64,000 bases of DNA from Lysinibacillus fusiformis (GTDB taxonomy: Bacteria; Bacillota; Bacilli; Bacillales_A; Planococcaceae). Below are positions 44,494 to 53,250 of this stretch, in pieces. The notes under the pieces were generated by a model. The model did no database searches and was not told the DNA's origin. It worked only from the letters and a program-made list of their open reading frames with translations. A program made the position numbers and the translations under genes. Where the stretch lies: NCBI RefSeq assembly GCF_003049525.1, contig NZ_PYWL01000001.1, positions 964,871 to 1,028,870 on the forward strand. Direction: 5' to 3'. The stretch's first letter is position 1; each line of letters begins with the position of its first letter.

Positions 44494-45476
44494 AGCTGTT
44501 TTTTAAAGATCATATGAGTATTATTATTCTTTATGGTATCAGCTTCCTACTCTTACCTTGGATGATTCAAGCATTAGATGATTTAACAGCGCATTATTTT
44601 TATTTTATTTTTCTCGTTAGCTTTCTATTTATCCTTTGGCTTGTTGGCCGTTATTACCGAAGGAGACGACTATATACACACTTAGAAAAAGAAGATCTAT
44701 CGAGGGACGACCTTCATCTGTATGAGCCCCAAGCTTCAATCGAACAAGCCTATAGTGAAAAACTAAGACAAATGCAATATTTACATTTAACGCAACAGCA
44801 ACAATTAGAGGAGCAAGCGGAGGAAAAGCATCTCGTATTATCACATTTTGCACATCAAATGAAAACACCGCTATCTGTTATTCAATTACTTACACAATCA
44901 GCGTCCACCATGACTTCTAACGAATTACAGCAATGGCAAACCATTAGTAAAGAATGTGATAAGCTGACATTTACACTCAATCAGCTATTAACGTATGAGC
45001 GTAGTTCAAACTTAGTAGCTGATTTAAAAATTGAGCCTATTCTTTTAAAAGAGCTTGTAAAAGAAGTCGTGAATGATTTGAAAGATTATTTTATTACAAA
45101 AGAGGTTTTCCCAAAATTAACGCTGGCAGAAGATCAAATGATATACTCCGATCGTAAATGGTTAAAGGTTGTTCTTTATCAAGTATTAAATAATGCTGTC
45201 AAATACAGTGAAGTTGCAAGCACTGTCCATATTGATTATGACAACGACTTTTTGCATATCGATAACCGTGGTGAGACAATCCCTACTAACGAAATTTCTC
45301 GTGTCTTTGATTTGTTTTATACGGGCAAAAAAGGACGAACAAATGGAGAAGCAACAGGCATAGGATTATTTTTAGTGAAAAAGGTTTTAACTATACTAGA
45401 CCATCCCTTCACCTTGCAATCCTCACATGATCACACTAAGTTTTCCATCAATTTCTCAAGCAGTCTTATAAAATGA
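44490..45476 (+). CDS. BceS-type intramembrane-sensing histidine kinase
   Basis: 328-residue kinase with two N-terminal helices (about 12-30 and 37-54) joined by only a few outside residues, so it cannot sense much by itself; in this family the ABC permease transmits the signal. His122 in SHFAHQMKTPLSV is the phospho-acceptor. The ATPase domain has the N-box (QVLNNAVKYS) and GIGLFLVKK. Translationally coupled to the regulator. Confidence 0.9.
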   Translation: MKLFFKDHMSIIILYGISFLLLPWMIQALDDLTAHYFYFIFLVSFLFILWLVGRYYRRRRLYTHLEKEDLSRDDLHLYEPQASIEQAYSEKLRQMQYLHLTQQQQLEEQAEEKHLVLSHFAHQMKTPLSVIQLLTQSASTMTSNELQQWQTISKECDKLTFTLNQLLTYERSSNLVADLKIEPILLKELVKEVVNDLKDYFITKEVFPKLTLAEDQMIYSDRKWLKVVLYQVLNNAVKYSEVASTVHIDYDNDFLHIDNRGETIPTNEISRVFDLFYTGKKGRTNGEATGIGLFLVKKVLTILDHPFTLQSSHDHTKFSINFSSSLIK

Positions 45477-45498
45477 ATATGACAACTTTGTCATATTC
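45475..45498. promoter_or_regulatory. Palindromic operator-like site before the ABC genes
   Basis: GAATATGACAA-CT-TTGTCATATTC, 11-bp arms with a 2-base centre; too tight for a good RNA loop, so more likely a protein site. It lies about 80 bases before the ATPase gene, where BceR-type regulators bind. Confidence 0.55.
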
Positions 45499-45579
45499 CC
45501 GTCATCAAGTGAAATGGGTTATTGATCGCTCCTTTTTTATACTATAGCTATCAAATTAATTTAAAGGAGTTGTTCCAAG

Positions 45580-46341
45580 TTGGGAAACATCATTCTTCAA
45601 GTGACCAATTTGCAAAAAGAATATATCGGGGAGATTACCTACAAGGCATTAAAAGGCATTGATTTCCAGTTACAGCAACAGGAGTTTGTAGCAGTCATGG
45701 GGCCCTCCGGAAGTGGGAAAACAACATTTTTAAATAGTGTATCCACCATTGATCGCCCCACTGCTGGAGATATTGTTATTAATAATAGAAATCCCTATGT
45801 TTTAAATGATGAGGACCTTGCAAAATTTAGACGTTCTGAATTAGGCTTTGTTTTTCAGGATTTTAACCTTGTTCATACGTTAACGGTAAAGGAAAATATT
45901 TTATTGCCGCTAACATTAGATAGCATACCTAGCGCCAAAATGCGTCAACGTTTAAAGCATGTAGCGCAATTTCTTGGAATTGAGGAGCTATTACCGAAAC
46001 GGATTTATGAAATTTCAGGTGGGCAAAAGCAACGAGTAGCTATTGCTCGTGCTGTTATCCATGAACCTAGCTTATTGTTAGCAGATGAGCCTACAGGGAA
46101 TCTGGACTCAAAAGCCGTCAATGATGTGATGGACTTATTTACCTCCATCAATCAAGAACTACAAACTGCCATTCTCATGGTGACACATGATCCTTACGTA
46201 GCAAGCTTTGCCAATCGTATTATATTTATCAAGGATGGAAAATTATATAATGAAATACATCGGGGCAACAATCGCAAGCAATTTTATCAAGAAATTATGG
46301 ACACTCTTGCTTTTCTAGGTGGTGGGCAACATGACCTTTAA
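45580..46341 (+). CDS. BceA-type ABC transporter ATPase
   Basis: 253-residue ATPase with Walker [11 protein letters not shown]-loop FQDFNL, signature ISGGQKQR, Walker [10 protein letters not shown] and the H-loop VTHDP. It powers removal of a peptide antibiotic from its target in the membrane and supports signalling. TTG start with AAAGGAG 10 bases upstream. The last 11 bases overlap the permease gene, so translation is coupled. Confidence 0.93.
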   Translation: MGNIILQVTNLQKEYIGEITYKALKGIDFQLQQQEFVAVMGPSGSGKTTFLNSVSTIDRPTAGDIVINNRNPYVLNDEDLAKFRRSELGFVFQDFNLVHTLTVKENILLPLTLDSIPSAKMRQRLKHVAQFLGIEELLPKRIYEISGGQKQRVAIARAVIHEPSLLLADEPTGNLDSKAVNDVMDLFTSINQELQTAILMVTHDPYVASFANRIIFIKDGKLYNEIHRGNNRKQFYQEIMDTLAFLGGGQHDL

Positions 46342-48172
46342 CCACATTGTTATCCAAAATATTTTACGAGATAAATGGACTTATGTGTCTTATTTTCTAA
46401 GCAGTATGTTTTCCATCATTATATTCTTTTTATTTTCTGTAATCGTCTTTCATCCCAGCTTAAAAAGCCTAGATCCTGACTCAACACTTGGCATTTCATT
46501 AATGCTAGCTAGTATGCTTGTTTATTTATTTTCATTTATTTATATCATCTATTCGATCATGGCATTTTTACGCAAAAAGTCTAAAACTCTTGGCATTTTT
46601 ATGATTACAGGGGCTTCCATGAAACAAGTACGAAAGTTAATATTCCGCGAAAACCTATTCATTGGAATTATGGCGATTATTGCAGCAATCGTTCTCGGTC
46701 TTGTCATGACTCCCCTGTTCTTGATGGCCGCTAAAGTAGTGTTAAAAGCAGAAACATTTAGTATGTATATACCTCTGCAGGCAATTGGTTTAACAATAGG
46801 TTTATTTTTAATCTTATTTATGGTAATTTCCAAAATCGTCACTAAATTGATTAATAAGGAAGCCTCCATACAGCTTTTAAAAAGTGATACTGTTATCGAA
46901 AAATCAATTCAACCACATTATATTTTATTAGCTGCTAGCATAGTAATGACCGCCCTTTTAGCTTATTTACTAAATATTGAGCATGCCATTGTAGAGTCTT
47001 TAAGTGTTTTCTTTTATTTATTATTTTTCGCTAGCATTATTAGCACGATTTATTTAGTCATTGCTCAAGGCTTACGTCTATTTCTGGAAATATTTGAGAA
47101 GTCTCCCGCTTACCTTCGCAAAACAAATATGCTTTTAGCGTCAAATTTAAATGCAAAAATGAAATCCCATGCCAATATGCTATTTCTAATTACCATATTG
47201 TTAAGTGGCGTATTCCTATGTACAAGCATTTTGTTTAGCTCTTATTACAATGTTCAGAAAGATAGTGAAGGAAATTATCCGTATAGCTTTCAATATATCG
47301 CGGACCCAAAAGCTGAAGACAGTTTAATAAAGGAGGATTTAGACAAACTTGAAACGAAGCTAGCAACAGTAAAAGCAAACAAGTATTTTATTGAATTTAA
47401 ATCAGATGAAAATCAACGCCTTGGCTATATGTCATTATCTGATTACAATCTGCTACAACAAAAGAAATTCAGCCTTAATGAAAATGAATTTATCGCCGTT
47501 GCTGGGAATCATGGTATAGCACCGATAACCAACAATGCTAGTGACCGTTATATAAAATCATTCAAACTCGCTGAAATTAACGAAAAGAACCTACTATCTA
47601 CAGGGTTTCAGGAAACTTACTTCATTGTGCCAGATTCTATTTATCAGTCGATTGATTACCCTGTTTATAAAACCTATATTTATGAATTAGAAAATTGGAC
47701 AGCTCATACAGAATTAGCAAAGACCATTACCGAAGATATACCATCCTTACCTGGTGAACGTTACGTTACATCCAAAATCAACTTATATGATTCGGAAATG
47801 TTTGTTAAAAGCGTTATGTTCTTCATTGGCTCTATGTTAAGTTTAATTTTCTTAAGTGCAGCCATGAGTATACTTTACTTCTATTTACAAACAACATTGT
47901 TACAGGAAAAAGAAAAATATATGGGCATTCGTAAGCTAGGACTGTCTAAAAAAGAATTAGCCTCTGTTATTGCAAAGGAATTGGCCATTCTTATATTTGT
48001 ACCGTTCACAATAGCAATTTTGCTATTACTTACTATTTTATTAGCTATGCGTACAATGGTCTCTACAGCATTTTTACAAGTTTCCATTGCCAGTTCTTGT
48101 TGTTTCTTTGTGCTGTTCCTCATCAGTTATTTATGGATAAGAAAAAGCTATTTCAAACGTTTAGTAAACTAA
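46331..48172 (+). CDS. BceB-type ABC permease
   Basis: 613-residue permease of the FtsX/BceB family, ten membrane helices. A large extracellular domain lies between helices 7 and 8 (about residues 300-495), thought to bind the peptide antibiotic (bacitracin, nisin, mersacidin and similar) or the lipid target. ATG 46331 has AGGTGGTGGG upstream and is preferred to the longer frame. It is the last gene of the module and closed by a strong terminator. The specific drug cannot be read from sequence. Confidence 0.9.
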   Translation: MTFNHIVIQNILRDKWTYVSYFLSSMFSIIIFFLFSVIVFHPSLKSLDPDSTLGISLMLASMLVYLFSFIYIIYSIMAFLRKKSKTLGIFMITGASMKQVRKLIFRENLFIGIMAIIAAIVLGLVMTPLFLMAAKVVLKAETFSMYIPLQAIGLTIGLFLILFMVISKIVTKLINKEASIQLLKSDTVIEKSIQPHYILLAASIVMTALLAYLLNIEHAIVESLSVFFYLLFFASIISTIYLVIAQGLRLFLEIFEKSPAYLRKTNMLLASNLNAKMKSHANMLFLITILLSGVFLCTSILFSSYYNVQKDSEGNYPYSFQYIADPKAEDSLIKEDLDKLETKLATVKANKYFIEFKSDENQRLGYMSLSDYNLLQQKKFSLNENEFIAVAGNHGIAPITNNASDRYIKSFKLAEINEKNLLSTGFQETYFIVPDSIYQSIDYPVYKTYIYELENWTAHTELAKTITEDIPSLPGERYVTSKINLYDSEMFVKSVMFFIGSMLSLIFLSAAMSILYFYLQTTLLQEKEKYMGIRKLGLSKKELASVIAKELAILIFVPFTIAILLLLTILLAMRTMVSTAFLQVSIASSCCFFVLFLISYLWIRKSYFKRLVN

Positions 48173-48203
48173 AAAATCGCACTCCTCGGGGTGCGATTTT
48201 TCA
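48173..48203. terminator. Intrinsic terminator of the Bce-type operon
   Basis: Stem AAAATCGCAC / GTGCGATTTT, T5 on the plus strand and A-rich upstream, so it also works on the minus strand. Confidence 0.88.
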
Positions 48204-48218
48204 ATAATAAAGGACTCG

Positions 48219-48659
48219 TTACCAAACAATTGGCTTTGCCACCATTAGCCATAACATAATGAGCAATAGCAAAATGTACATCCACGTCTTACGCTGCAAT
48301 AGAGCAACAAATCGTTGGTGATTATATGCTGGTGTATTAAAAGTCCGTAATGTTGGTTTAAACGCTCTGGCTAAAAATACTATGGATGCAAGCATCACGA
48401 GGAAAGTGAGAACAATCCACGAAGTACCCCAATGGTAACCGGCATGCCACATTAGTAAAATACCTGATACTACAAGTACATGTCCTGAATGTTTGACAAT
48501 GGCAATAGCCCCTTTAAAAGATTCTATATATGGTGGCATTTCACCATTTGAAGCTGTACGCATTTTTTTTACAATCGTTAACACAACGAACAATGGCCCA
48601 ATCGAAAGAACCGCACTTAAAATATGTATATAAAGAAGAAGCGTATAAATGGAAAACAT
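48219..48659 (-). CDS. DUF2269-like four-helix membrane protein
   Basis: 146 residues, four membrane helices. The first helix has LLYIHILSAVLSIGPLFVVL, with the His typical of small DUF2269/CopD-like membrane proteins, and HSGHVLVVSGILLMWHAG gives further in-membrane His residues that could bind haem or metal. No function is established. ATG 48659 is chosen because AGGGGAG lies 8 bases upstream. Confidence 0.65.
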   Translation of the reverse strand: MFSIYTLLLYIHILSAVLSIGPLFVVLTIVKKMRTASNGEMPPYIESFKGAIAIVKHSGHVLVVSGILLMWHAGYHWGTSWIVLTFLVMLASIVFLARAFKPTLRTFNTPAYNHQRFVALLQRKTWMYILLLLIMLWLMVAKPIVW

Positions 48660-48839
48660 GATGTGTACTCCCCTTTTCATCAGTCCCCTACATTATAGCA
48701 TTCAACCTTCGTCTGCTTATTCAATAATTGTGAATCCTTTGTAAACACAAATTGAATCATTGTTAAATTGTTTGAAAATCTTACAAAGAGGGTATTGTTT
48801 ATAGTAACATGCACTTATAGAACAAAAGGAGTGATTTTT

Positions 48840-49469
48840 ATAGGAATTCATCAATTTTTTACAAGCCTCAATGATTTAGAACGAATTATTCGTTGCCCTG
48901 GGCGATTTAAATTTGAAGAACATAATGTGGCAGCACATTCTTGGAAAGTGTCACAATATGCGATGTTTTTCGCGACATTAGAAGAAATGAATGGCGTACA
49001 GATTGATTGGAAATCTTTATATGAAAAAACAATTAATCATGACTTTGCTGAAGTTTTTATTGGTGACATTAAAACCCCAGTAAAACATGCTAGCCCCGAG
49101 CTCAAGCAAATGCTAGCACATGTGGAAGAAAAGATGATGGAAAAGTTTATTAGCAATGAAATCCCAGAGGAATTTCAAGCCATTTTCTTTGAGCGCATGA
49201 AAGAAGGCAAGGATAGTACGATAGAAGGGCGTCTACTTGAATTTGCGGATAAGCTGGACCAATTCTATGAAGCTTTTGCAGAATTAAAGCGAGGTAATAC
49301 TGACAAAGAATTCGTCTATATGTATCAAAATGCCTTATCGAAGCTTTTAGCCATTCCACTTGAAGCAACTGTCCAATATTTCCGCACTGAAATATTAAAA
49401 GACGCCGTACAGGAAAAAACCCATATTGATATTCAAGCATTAACAAATGAAGTACTAACAGCCAAATAG
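48840..49469 (+). CDS. HD-domain 5'-deoxyribonucleotidase (YfbR-like)
   Basis: About 209 residues of the HD hydrolase superfamily. The metal His and HD pair are in EEHNVAAHSWKV and NHDFAEVFIGDIKTP, with a later Asp in FADKLDQF. YfbR-type enzymes dephosphorylate deoxyribonucleoside monophosphates. The start is unusual: the ribosome site AAAAGGAGTG (48824-48833) is ideally placed for an ATA at 48840 and homologous N-ends begin at GIHQFF. The only other choices are a GTG at 48831 that overlaps the ribosome site or a TTG at 48768 that adds non-homologous sequence. The true start is thus uncertain. Confidence 0.78.
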   Translation: MGIHQFFTSLNDLERIIRCPGRFKFEEHNVAAHSWKVSQYAMFFATLEEMNGVQIDWKSLYEKTINHDFAEVFIGDIKTPVKHASPELKQMLAHVEEKMMEKFISNEIPEEFQAIFFERMKEGKDSTIEGRLLEFADKLDQFYEAFAELKRGNTDKEFVYMYQNALSKLLAIPLEATVQYFRTEILKDAVQEKTHIDIQALTNEVLTAK

Positions 49470-49481
49470 TCAGGTGCATGT

Positions 49482-49522
49482 ACAAGTTTTCCGAATGAAA
49501 AGTTCAGGAAGGCTTTTTTTAT
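49482..49522 (+). terminator. Weak terminator
   Basis: Loosely paired AAG...TTCC / GGAA...CTT followed by TTTTTTT after the HD gene. Confidence 0.45.
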
Positions 49523-49572
49523 TTCCTCTAAAAAAATCGTATAATGAAAGGTAATTGAATGGAGGGAGAGTT

Positions 49573-50109
49573 TTGTCAGAAGATTGCCCAATTGTAGAAG
49601 ATTTATTACCGTTATATAAGAAACAAATGCTCCAAGCACCAACATTAATATATGTAGAGCAGCATTTAGCAAGTTGTTCGCACTGTCAGCAGCTCTTTAG
49701 CTCAAAACCAATTCAAAAAGAATACATACCGATGAAAAAAACGTTATCTTTTTTTCATCTTATATTTATTGTACTTTCTTTCATGTTTGCCATTAATTCA
49801 TCGTTACTTGGCAATCAAATGGGCTTTGTCATTTCGTATGCCATTTTCGGTTGTCTGTCTTACCTTTTCTATAAAAACATTTGGATTGTTTTTATCATTA
49901 GCTCTGTGCCTGTATTTGTTTGGGCGATTATCGACAACCTTACGAATGAGCTCTATATTACCACCTACTCCTTAACAGAATTTGGGGCACTTTTGATGGG
50001 AGCAGGCTATATCGCTCTCTTACATACGATTTTTGCCTTAGTAGGTGCGGCCTTTGCCATTTTATTACGCAAAATTTTTAAAATAAATACTAATAAAAAA
50101 AGCGTCTAA
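49573..50109 (+). CDS. Zinc-finger (anti-sigma-like) membrane protein
   Basis: 178 residues. The N-terminal 50 residues contain the putative zinc-finger VEQHLASCSHCQQ (H-x3-C-x2-C), as in ZAS-type anti-sigma factors, followed by about four membrane helices. No sigma factor gene is next to it, so an anti-sigma role is unproven. TTG start at 49573, with GGAGGGAG 7 bases upstream, is preferred. The stop codon lies inside the first strand of the following terminator hairpin. Confidence 0.75.
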   Translation: MSEDCPIVEDLLPLYKKQMLQAPTLIYVEQHLASCSHCQQLFSSKPIQKEYIPMKKTLSFFHLIFIVLSFMFAINSSLLGNQMGFVISYAIFGCLSYLFYKNIWIVFIISSVPVFVWAIIDNLTNELYITTYSLTEFGALLMGAGYIALLHTIFALVGAAFAILLRKIFKINTNKKSV

Positions 50110-50136
50110 ACATTCGTGTGAGTTTAGACGCTTTTT
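50096..50136. terminator. Bidirectional intrinsic terminator
   Basis: Stem AAAAGCGTCTAAAC / GTTTAGACGCTTTTT; its first strand contains the stop codon of the upstream gene. Confidence 0.9.
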
Positions 50137-50143
50137 CAATTCA

Positions 50144-50482
50144 CTATGCTTTTTTCACAAATTCTGACTTTAATTTCATAGCGCCAAAGCCATCAATTTT
50201 ACAGTCAATATTATGATCCCCTTCTACAAGACGAATGCTTTTTACCTTCGTTCCTATTTTTAAAGTGGAAGAACTCCCCTTTACCTTTAGGTCCTTAATA
50301 ACCGTAACTGAATCACCATCAGCTAACAGATTACCATTTGCATCTTTGACAACAAGTGCATCTGTTTCTGATTCCGTTGCGTCCATGCTCCACTCATGCG
50401 CACATTCAGGACATACATAATTCGTTCCATCCTCATATGTGTATTCAGAATTACATTTTGGACAATTTGGATAAGCTGCCAT
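50144..50482 (-). CDS. PhnA/YjdM-family zinc-ribbon protein
   Basis: 112-residue soluble protein: an N-terminal zinc ribbon ([21 protein letters not shown], shown in part; two CxxC pairs) and a C-terminal PhnA domain with [13 protein letters not shown] and the [21 protein letters not shown] ending. Named from the E. coli phosphonate locus, but most such genes are unrelated to phosphonate use; no phosphonate genes are near. GGAGG precedes the ATG. Confidence 0.88.
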   Translation of the reverse strand: MAAYPNCPKCNSEYTYEDGTNYVCPECAHEWSMDATESETDALVVKDANGNLLADGDSVTVIKDLKVKGSSSTLKIGTKVKSIRLVEGDHNIDCKIDGFGAMKLKSEFVKKA

Positions 50483-50746
50483 TTCTGCTTCCTCCTTTTA
50501 CTTTTTGCTAGATAAATCCTCTATATGCTCCTATCTTTACATAGTCGTCCATAATAAGCAAAGGTTGTTCGTATTTTTTGTTCGTATTTGTGAAAATAAT
50601 ATGAAGCTCCAGTTCCTTTCTAAAGGTATTTGTCGTTACGTATTGCATAATTTGGGACACCTGCCCATTGACTTATTTCAAGCAATCATCTTACTTGCAT
50701 GTTTGTCGATCATGCTTTAATATATCCATAAAGGCTGCATTGTTCG
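50483..50746. other. Intergenic region
   Basis: No supported gene. Contains a short frame at 50505-50720 without motif or codon pattern and the promoter region of the RNA that follows. Confidence 0.4.
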
Positions 50747-50756
50747 TATAATATTA

Positions 50757-50895
50757 AGTTTTAACCTTTAAGCTGTAAAAGGGAGTTTTATTATTGGAGT
50801 TGGAATGACGGGCCTCACACTACGGTGCATGAGGATAAGCAGGAAAACTTCTGCGAACACCCACTTTGAGGAGTGGTGGTTTAAAACTTTCTATA
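50757..50895 (+). ncRNA. Candidate 6S-like RNA
   Basis: Not protein-coding. A -10 TATAAT at 50747-50752 is followed by a transcript whose two ends pair (AAGTTTTAACC at 50756-50766 with GGTTTAAAACTT at 50878-50889, one bulge). Inside are a hairpin with a stable UACG tetraloop (CCTCA-CAC-TACG-GTG-CA-TGAGG, about 50811-50833), a GCAG...CTGC hairpin, and CCACT...AGTGG. The segment GCAGGAAAACTTCTGCGAACAC recalls the conserved AAAACUGCGA(CG)ACAC region of bacterial 6S RNA on the 3' side of the central bubble. A terminator lies at 50940-50973. Suggested role: sigma-70/A RNA polymerase inhibitor. Alternative: another structured RNA. Confidence 0.5.
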
Positions 50896-50939
50896 ATAAC
50901 TACGGCATACGCGGCTTTTTATATTACATTTACTTTTAC

Positions 50940-50974
50940 AGCACCTTAGCCAATGTGGTTAAGGTGCTTTTTTA
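50940..50974 (+). terminator. Intrinsic terminator after the candidate RNA
   Basis: AGCACCTTA / TTAAGGTGCT stem, then TTTTTT. Confidence 0.88.
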
Positions 50975-51117
50975 TGTTTGAAAAATGTATCTAAATCCCA
51001 CATACGCATTTGCCCTAAAGCACCTGCTATATCTTCAATTTTAAATATCCTATTTCTAAACCCCTCAAAAAGGACATGTTCATCTACCGTTTTAAATCCT
51101 AGTTTTAAAAAGTGCAT
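50959..51117 (-). pseudogene. Fragment of a GNAT acetyltransferase C-terminus
   Basis: 52-codon frame whose product (MHFLKLGFKTVDEHVLFEGF...) looks like the last quarter of a GNAT enzyme, where the phrase LGFKTVDEHV is typical. No acyl-CoA loop precedes it: upstream is a stop. Its own stop falls inside the terminator of the adjacent RNA. Most likely a gene remnant; a short real gene with AGAAGG upstream cannot be excluded. Confidence 0.4.
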
Positions 51118-51189
51118 ACAACCTTCTCATATTTTGTATAATTCCCTTCCAATTTGCGCATATATGGAGTAACAAGGGAGGTAATGATA

Positions 51190-51645
51190 TTGAAAAAGTT
51201 AATGTATGTAATGGTATTTGCTTCACTGCTTCTAACAGCTTGCGGAAAGAGTGACGATCCAAAAGAGGTCGCAGTAGATCAAAATACTTCCGTTGAAGAT
51301 ATTGTCGGAGCAATTGTTAAAAATGAGTTCACGGTTGAAGAATCCAAAGGTGTTGTCACAATATCAATACAAGATACGGATGTGACAGAAGGTTCGAAAA
51401 GTCAGATGCTGAAGGACTCCACTAAAATTTTTGCTGATTTGTCCAAGCTGAAAGATGTGAAGACACCTGCTGTTACTTGGTATGCTCCACTTACTGAACC
51501 AAATGGAGATAAAACCATGACAGAAGTATTGAATATTTATTTTAGTGAAGAGGATTATCATAAAGTAGATTGGGCCAATTATTTACAGGTTGATATCGAG
51601 TCAACTGCAACGAATTATCATGAAAGTGAAGCTTTAGAGGATTAA
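51190..51645 (+). CDS. Lipoprotein of unknown function
   Basis: 151 residues with a clear lipoprotein signal (KKLMYVMVFASLLLTACGKS) and a small acidic outside domain without recognised motif. TTG 51190 is chosen: GGAGG is 8 bases upstream, whereas the in-frame ATG 2 bases after it is too close. It has its own terminator. Unknown. Confidence 0.75.
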   Translation: MKKLMYVMVFASLLLTACGKSDDPKEVAVDQNTSVEDIVGAIVKNEFTVEESKGVVTISIQDTDVTEGSKSQMLKDSTKIFADLSKLKDVKTPAVTWYAPLTEPNGDKTMTEVLNIYFSEEDYHKVDWANYLQVDIESTATNYHESEALED

Positions 51646-51653
51646 TTTTATTG

Positions 51654-51697
51654 AAACAAAAGATACCCCTCCATGTATGAAGGGGTATCTTTTGTTT
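51654..51697. terminator. Bidirectional intrinsic terminator
   Basis: Seventeen-base stem AAACAAAAGATACCCCT / AGGGGTATCTTTTGTTT between convergent genes. Confidence 0.92.
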
Positions 51698-52025
51698 ATT
51701 TCACATATAGGCTAAGTCCCTCCGCTAAAAGAGACTGTTTTATTTTGTAGTGGGTTGCTTGCCAAATTCCTTTACCACCCTGCAAAATTATAAACTGTGG
51801 TGATTCGTGCTTTACCTGTAGATCACGTTCTATGGCGTTGGAAACATCACGTTCCTTTTGGACAATGACTACATATTTAGGTAATTCTGTCGCTAATGCT
51901 TTGAACTCCTTTAAAGCTGAAATGCTACTTATACATGTCAGACTAAATTTTAAGACAAGACATGGCATTTCGTGAGATTGTTCTAACACTTCTTTCCAAC
52001 TATCCAAAGTTTTAATTCGTTGCAT
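51696..52025 (-). CDS. ytxJ: Bacilliredoxin-like thioredoxin-fold protein
   Basis: 109-residue thioredoxin-fold protein of the YtxJ family, linked to bacillithiol. The single Cys is in KFSLTCISSISALKEF, matching the KHSxxCPIS site of the family, here with Ile-Ser after the Cys rather than Pro-Ile. The HESPQFIIL stretch with its cis-Pro is the other hallmark. Predicted to reduce bacillithiol mixed disulfides. GGGGGGT precedes the ATG. Confidence 0.83.
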   Translation of the reverse strand: MQRIKTLDSWKEVLEQSHEMPCLVLKFSLTCISSISALKEFKALATELPKYVVIVQKERDVSNAIERDLQVKHESPQFIILQGGKGIWQATHYKIKQSLLAEGLSLYVK

Positions 52026-52080
52026 ATATAAATACCCCCCTTATAAATTATATACTATATAGGGTATTTATTTTGACAAA

Positions 52081-52110
52081 AAAAACACGAGACTACGATT
52101 ATAGCTCGTG
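52081..52110 (-). terminator. Intrinsic terminator
   Basis: CACGAG / CTCGTG stem, then T8 on the minus strand, after the VOC gene. Confidence 0.8.
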
Positions 52111-52125
52111 CATTCCTTCTTCTGT

Positions 52126-52539
52126 TTAAATGCCCTCTGTATTCATTAATACAAGGCGCCAGCCATCAGGGTCCTCAATAGTAATACCCTTCTGCATCCA
52201 ATATGGATTTTCAGGCTCTACTTCAGGGTACCCCATTCGTGATAAGCGTTTAGTAATGCTATGAATGGTTTCTTTGTTTGGAATATAGAGCACTAACAGA
52301 TTATCCTTACTTGGAGCAGGACAAGGGCTCCCTTCAACATGTTCTGTAAATTCCAAATGATAGTGTGCATTTGGAAGACCAACCATTATTCCTGTATAGC
52401 CACGATGCCCAGAAAAAGACCCAATTTTCTTTAAACCTATACCCTCACAATAAAATCGTTCAATTTCTTTTAATTGATCTGTTGGCCTTGCTACTCTGAC
52501 CTGTGCAACTGCTAGTTCATTTGTCCATTTTTGGTCCAT
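52126..52539 (-). CDS. VOC-family protein (YycE-like)
   Basis: 137-residue vicinal-oxygen-chelate fold protein with two beta-alpha-beta-beta-beta modules: AQVRVARPTDQLKEIERFY starts the first, and ITIEDPDGWRLVLMN ends the second. Glyoxalase/bleomycin-resistance relatives bind a metal with His and Glu; here candidates are His76-Glu79 region (YHLEF) and few others, so enzyme activity is unsure. GGGAGAG precedes the ATG. Confidence 0.75.
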   Translation of the reverse strand: MDQKWTNELAVAQVRVARPTDQLKEIERFYCEGIGLKKIGSFSGHRGYTGIMVGLPNAHYHLEFTEHVEGSPCPAPSKDNLLVLYIPNKETIHSITKRLSRMGYPEVEPENPYWMQKGITIEDPDGWRLVLMNTEGI

Positions 52540-52608
52540 CCGAAACTCTCCCTTTTTAAACGAGTATAGGATGATACAACCACGTTGAAAACAGTCCTAA
52601 GTCTGTAA

Positions 52609-53250
52609 TTATTGTGCTAAAGCTATATGAAACGAAGCCGCAGTCTTTGCTTTTACTTCCTCTAAAGTAACGCCTTCTGCTAATTCAATAAGCTGCATCC
52701 CATCTTTAGTAAAATCAAATACAGCTAAGTCTGTAATTAACCGGTGGACAACACCTTTACCTGTTAATGGGAGTTCACATTGTTTTTTTATTTTGGATTC
52801 ACCGTTTTTATTAACATGTTCCATAACGACGATGACTCTTTTTGCTCCTACTACAAGGTCCATGGCGCCTCCCATTCCTTTGACCATTTTCCCTGGAATC
52901 ATCCAATTTGCCAGATCCCCGTTCTCTGAAACTTCCATACCGCCTAAAATAGCAAGGTCAATATGGCCACCGCGAATCATAGCAAATGATTCTGCACTAT
53001 CAAAAAATGAGGCACCTGGCATAGCTGTCACGGTTTCTTTCCCAGCATTAATTAAATCGGGATCTACGTCATCTTCAACTGGATAAGGACCGATGCCAAG
53101 TAATCCGTTCTCTGATTGTAAAAGTACTTCATAATCGGCTGGAATAGCATTGGCAACTAAAGTTGGAATACCAATACCTAAATTTACATTCATGCCATTT
53201 TGAATTTCTTTTACTGCTCTATTTACGATTCTTTGTCTTGTATCAGCCAT
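52609..53250 (-). CDS. scoB: 3-oxoacid CoA-transferase subunit B
   Basis: 213-residue beta subunit of the succinyl-CoA:acetoacetate CoA-transferase. The catalytic Glu47 lies in [25 protein letters not shown] and GMGGAMDLV are further landmarks. It lets the cell use acetoacetate or ketone bodies. The start overlaps the scoA stop by one base (TGATG), so translation is coupled. Confidence 0.93.
   Translation of the reverse strand: MADTRQRIVNRAVKEIQNGMNVNLGIGIPTLVANAIPADYEVLLQSENGLLGIGPYPVEDDVDPDLINAGKETVTAMPGASFFDSAESFAMIRGGHIDLAILGGMEVSENGDLANWMIPGKMVKGMGGAMDLVVGAKRVIVVMEHVNKNGESKIKKQCELPLTGKGVVHRLITDLAVFDFTKDGMQLIELAEGVTLEEVKAKTAASFHIALAQ

Noticed and set aside
43804..48172. Full bacteriocin or lantibiotic biosynthesis locus
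   Set aside because: Only sensing and resistance genes are present; no precursor peptide or modification enzyme was found.
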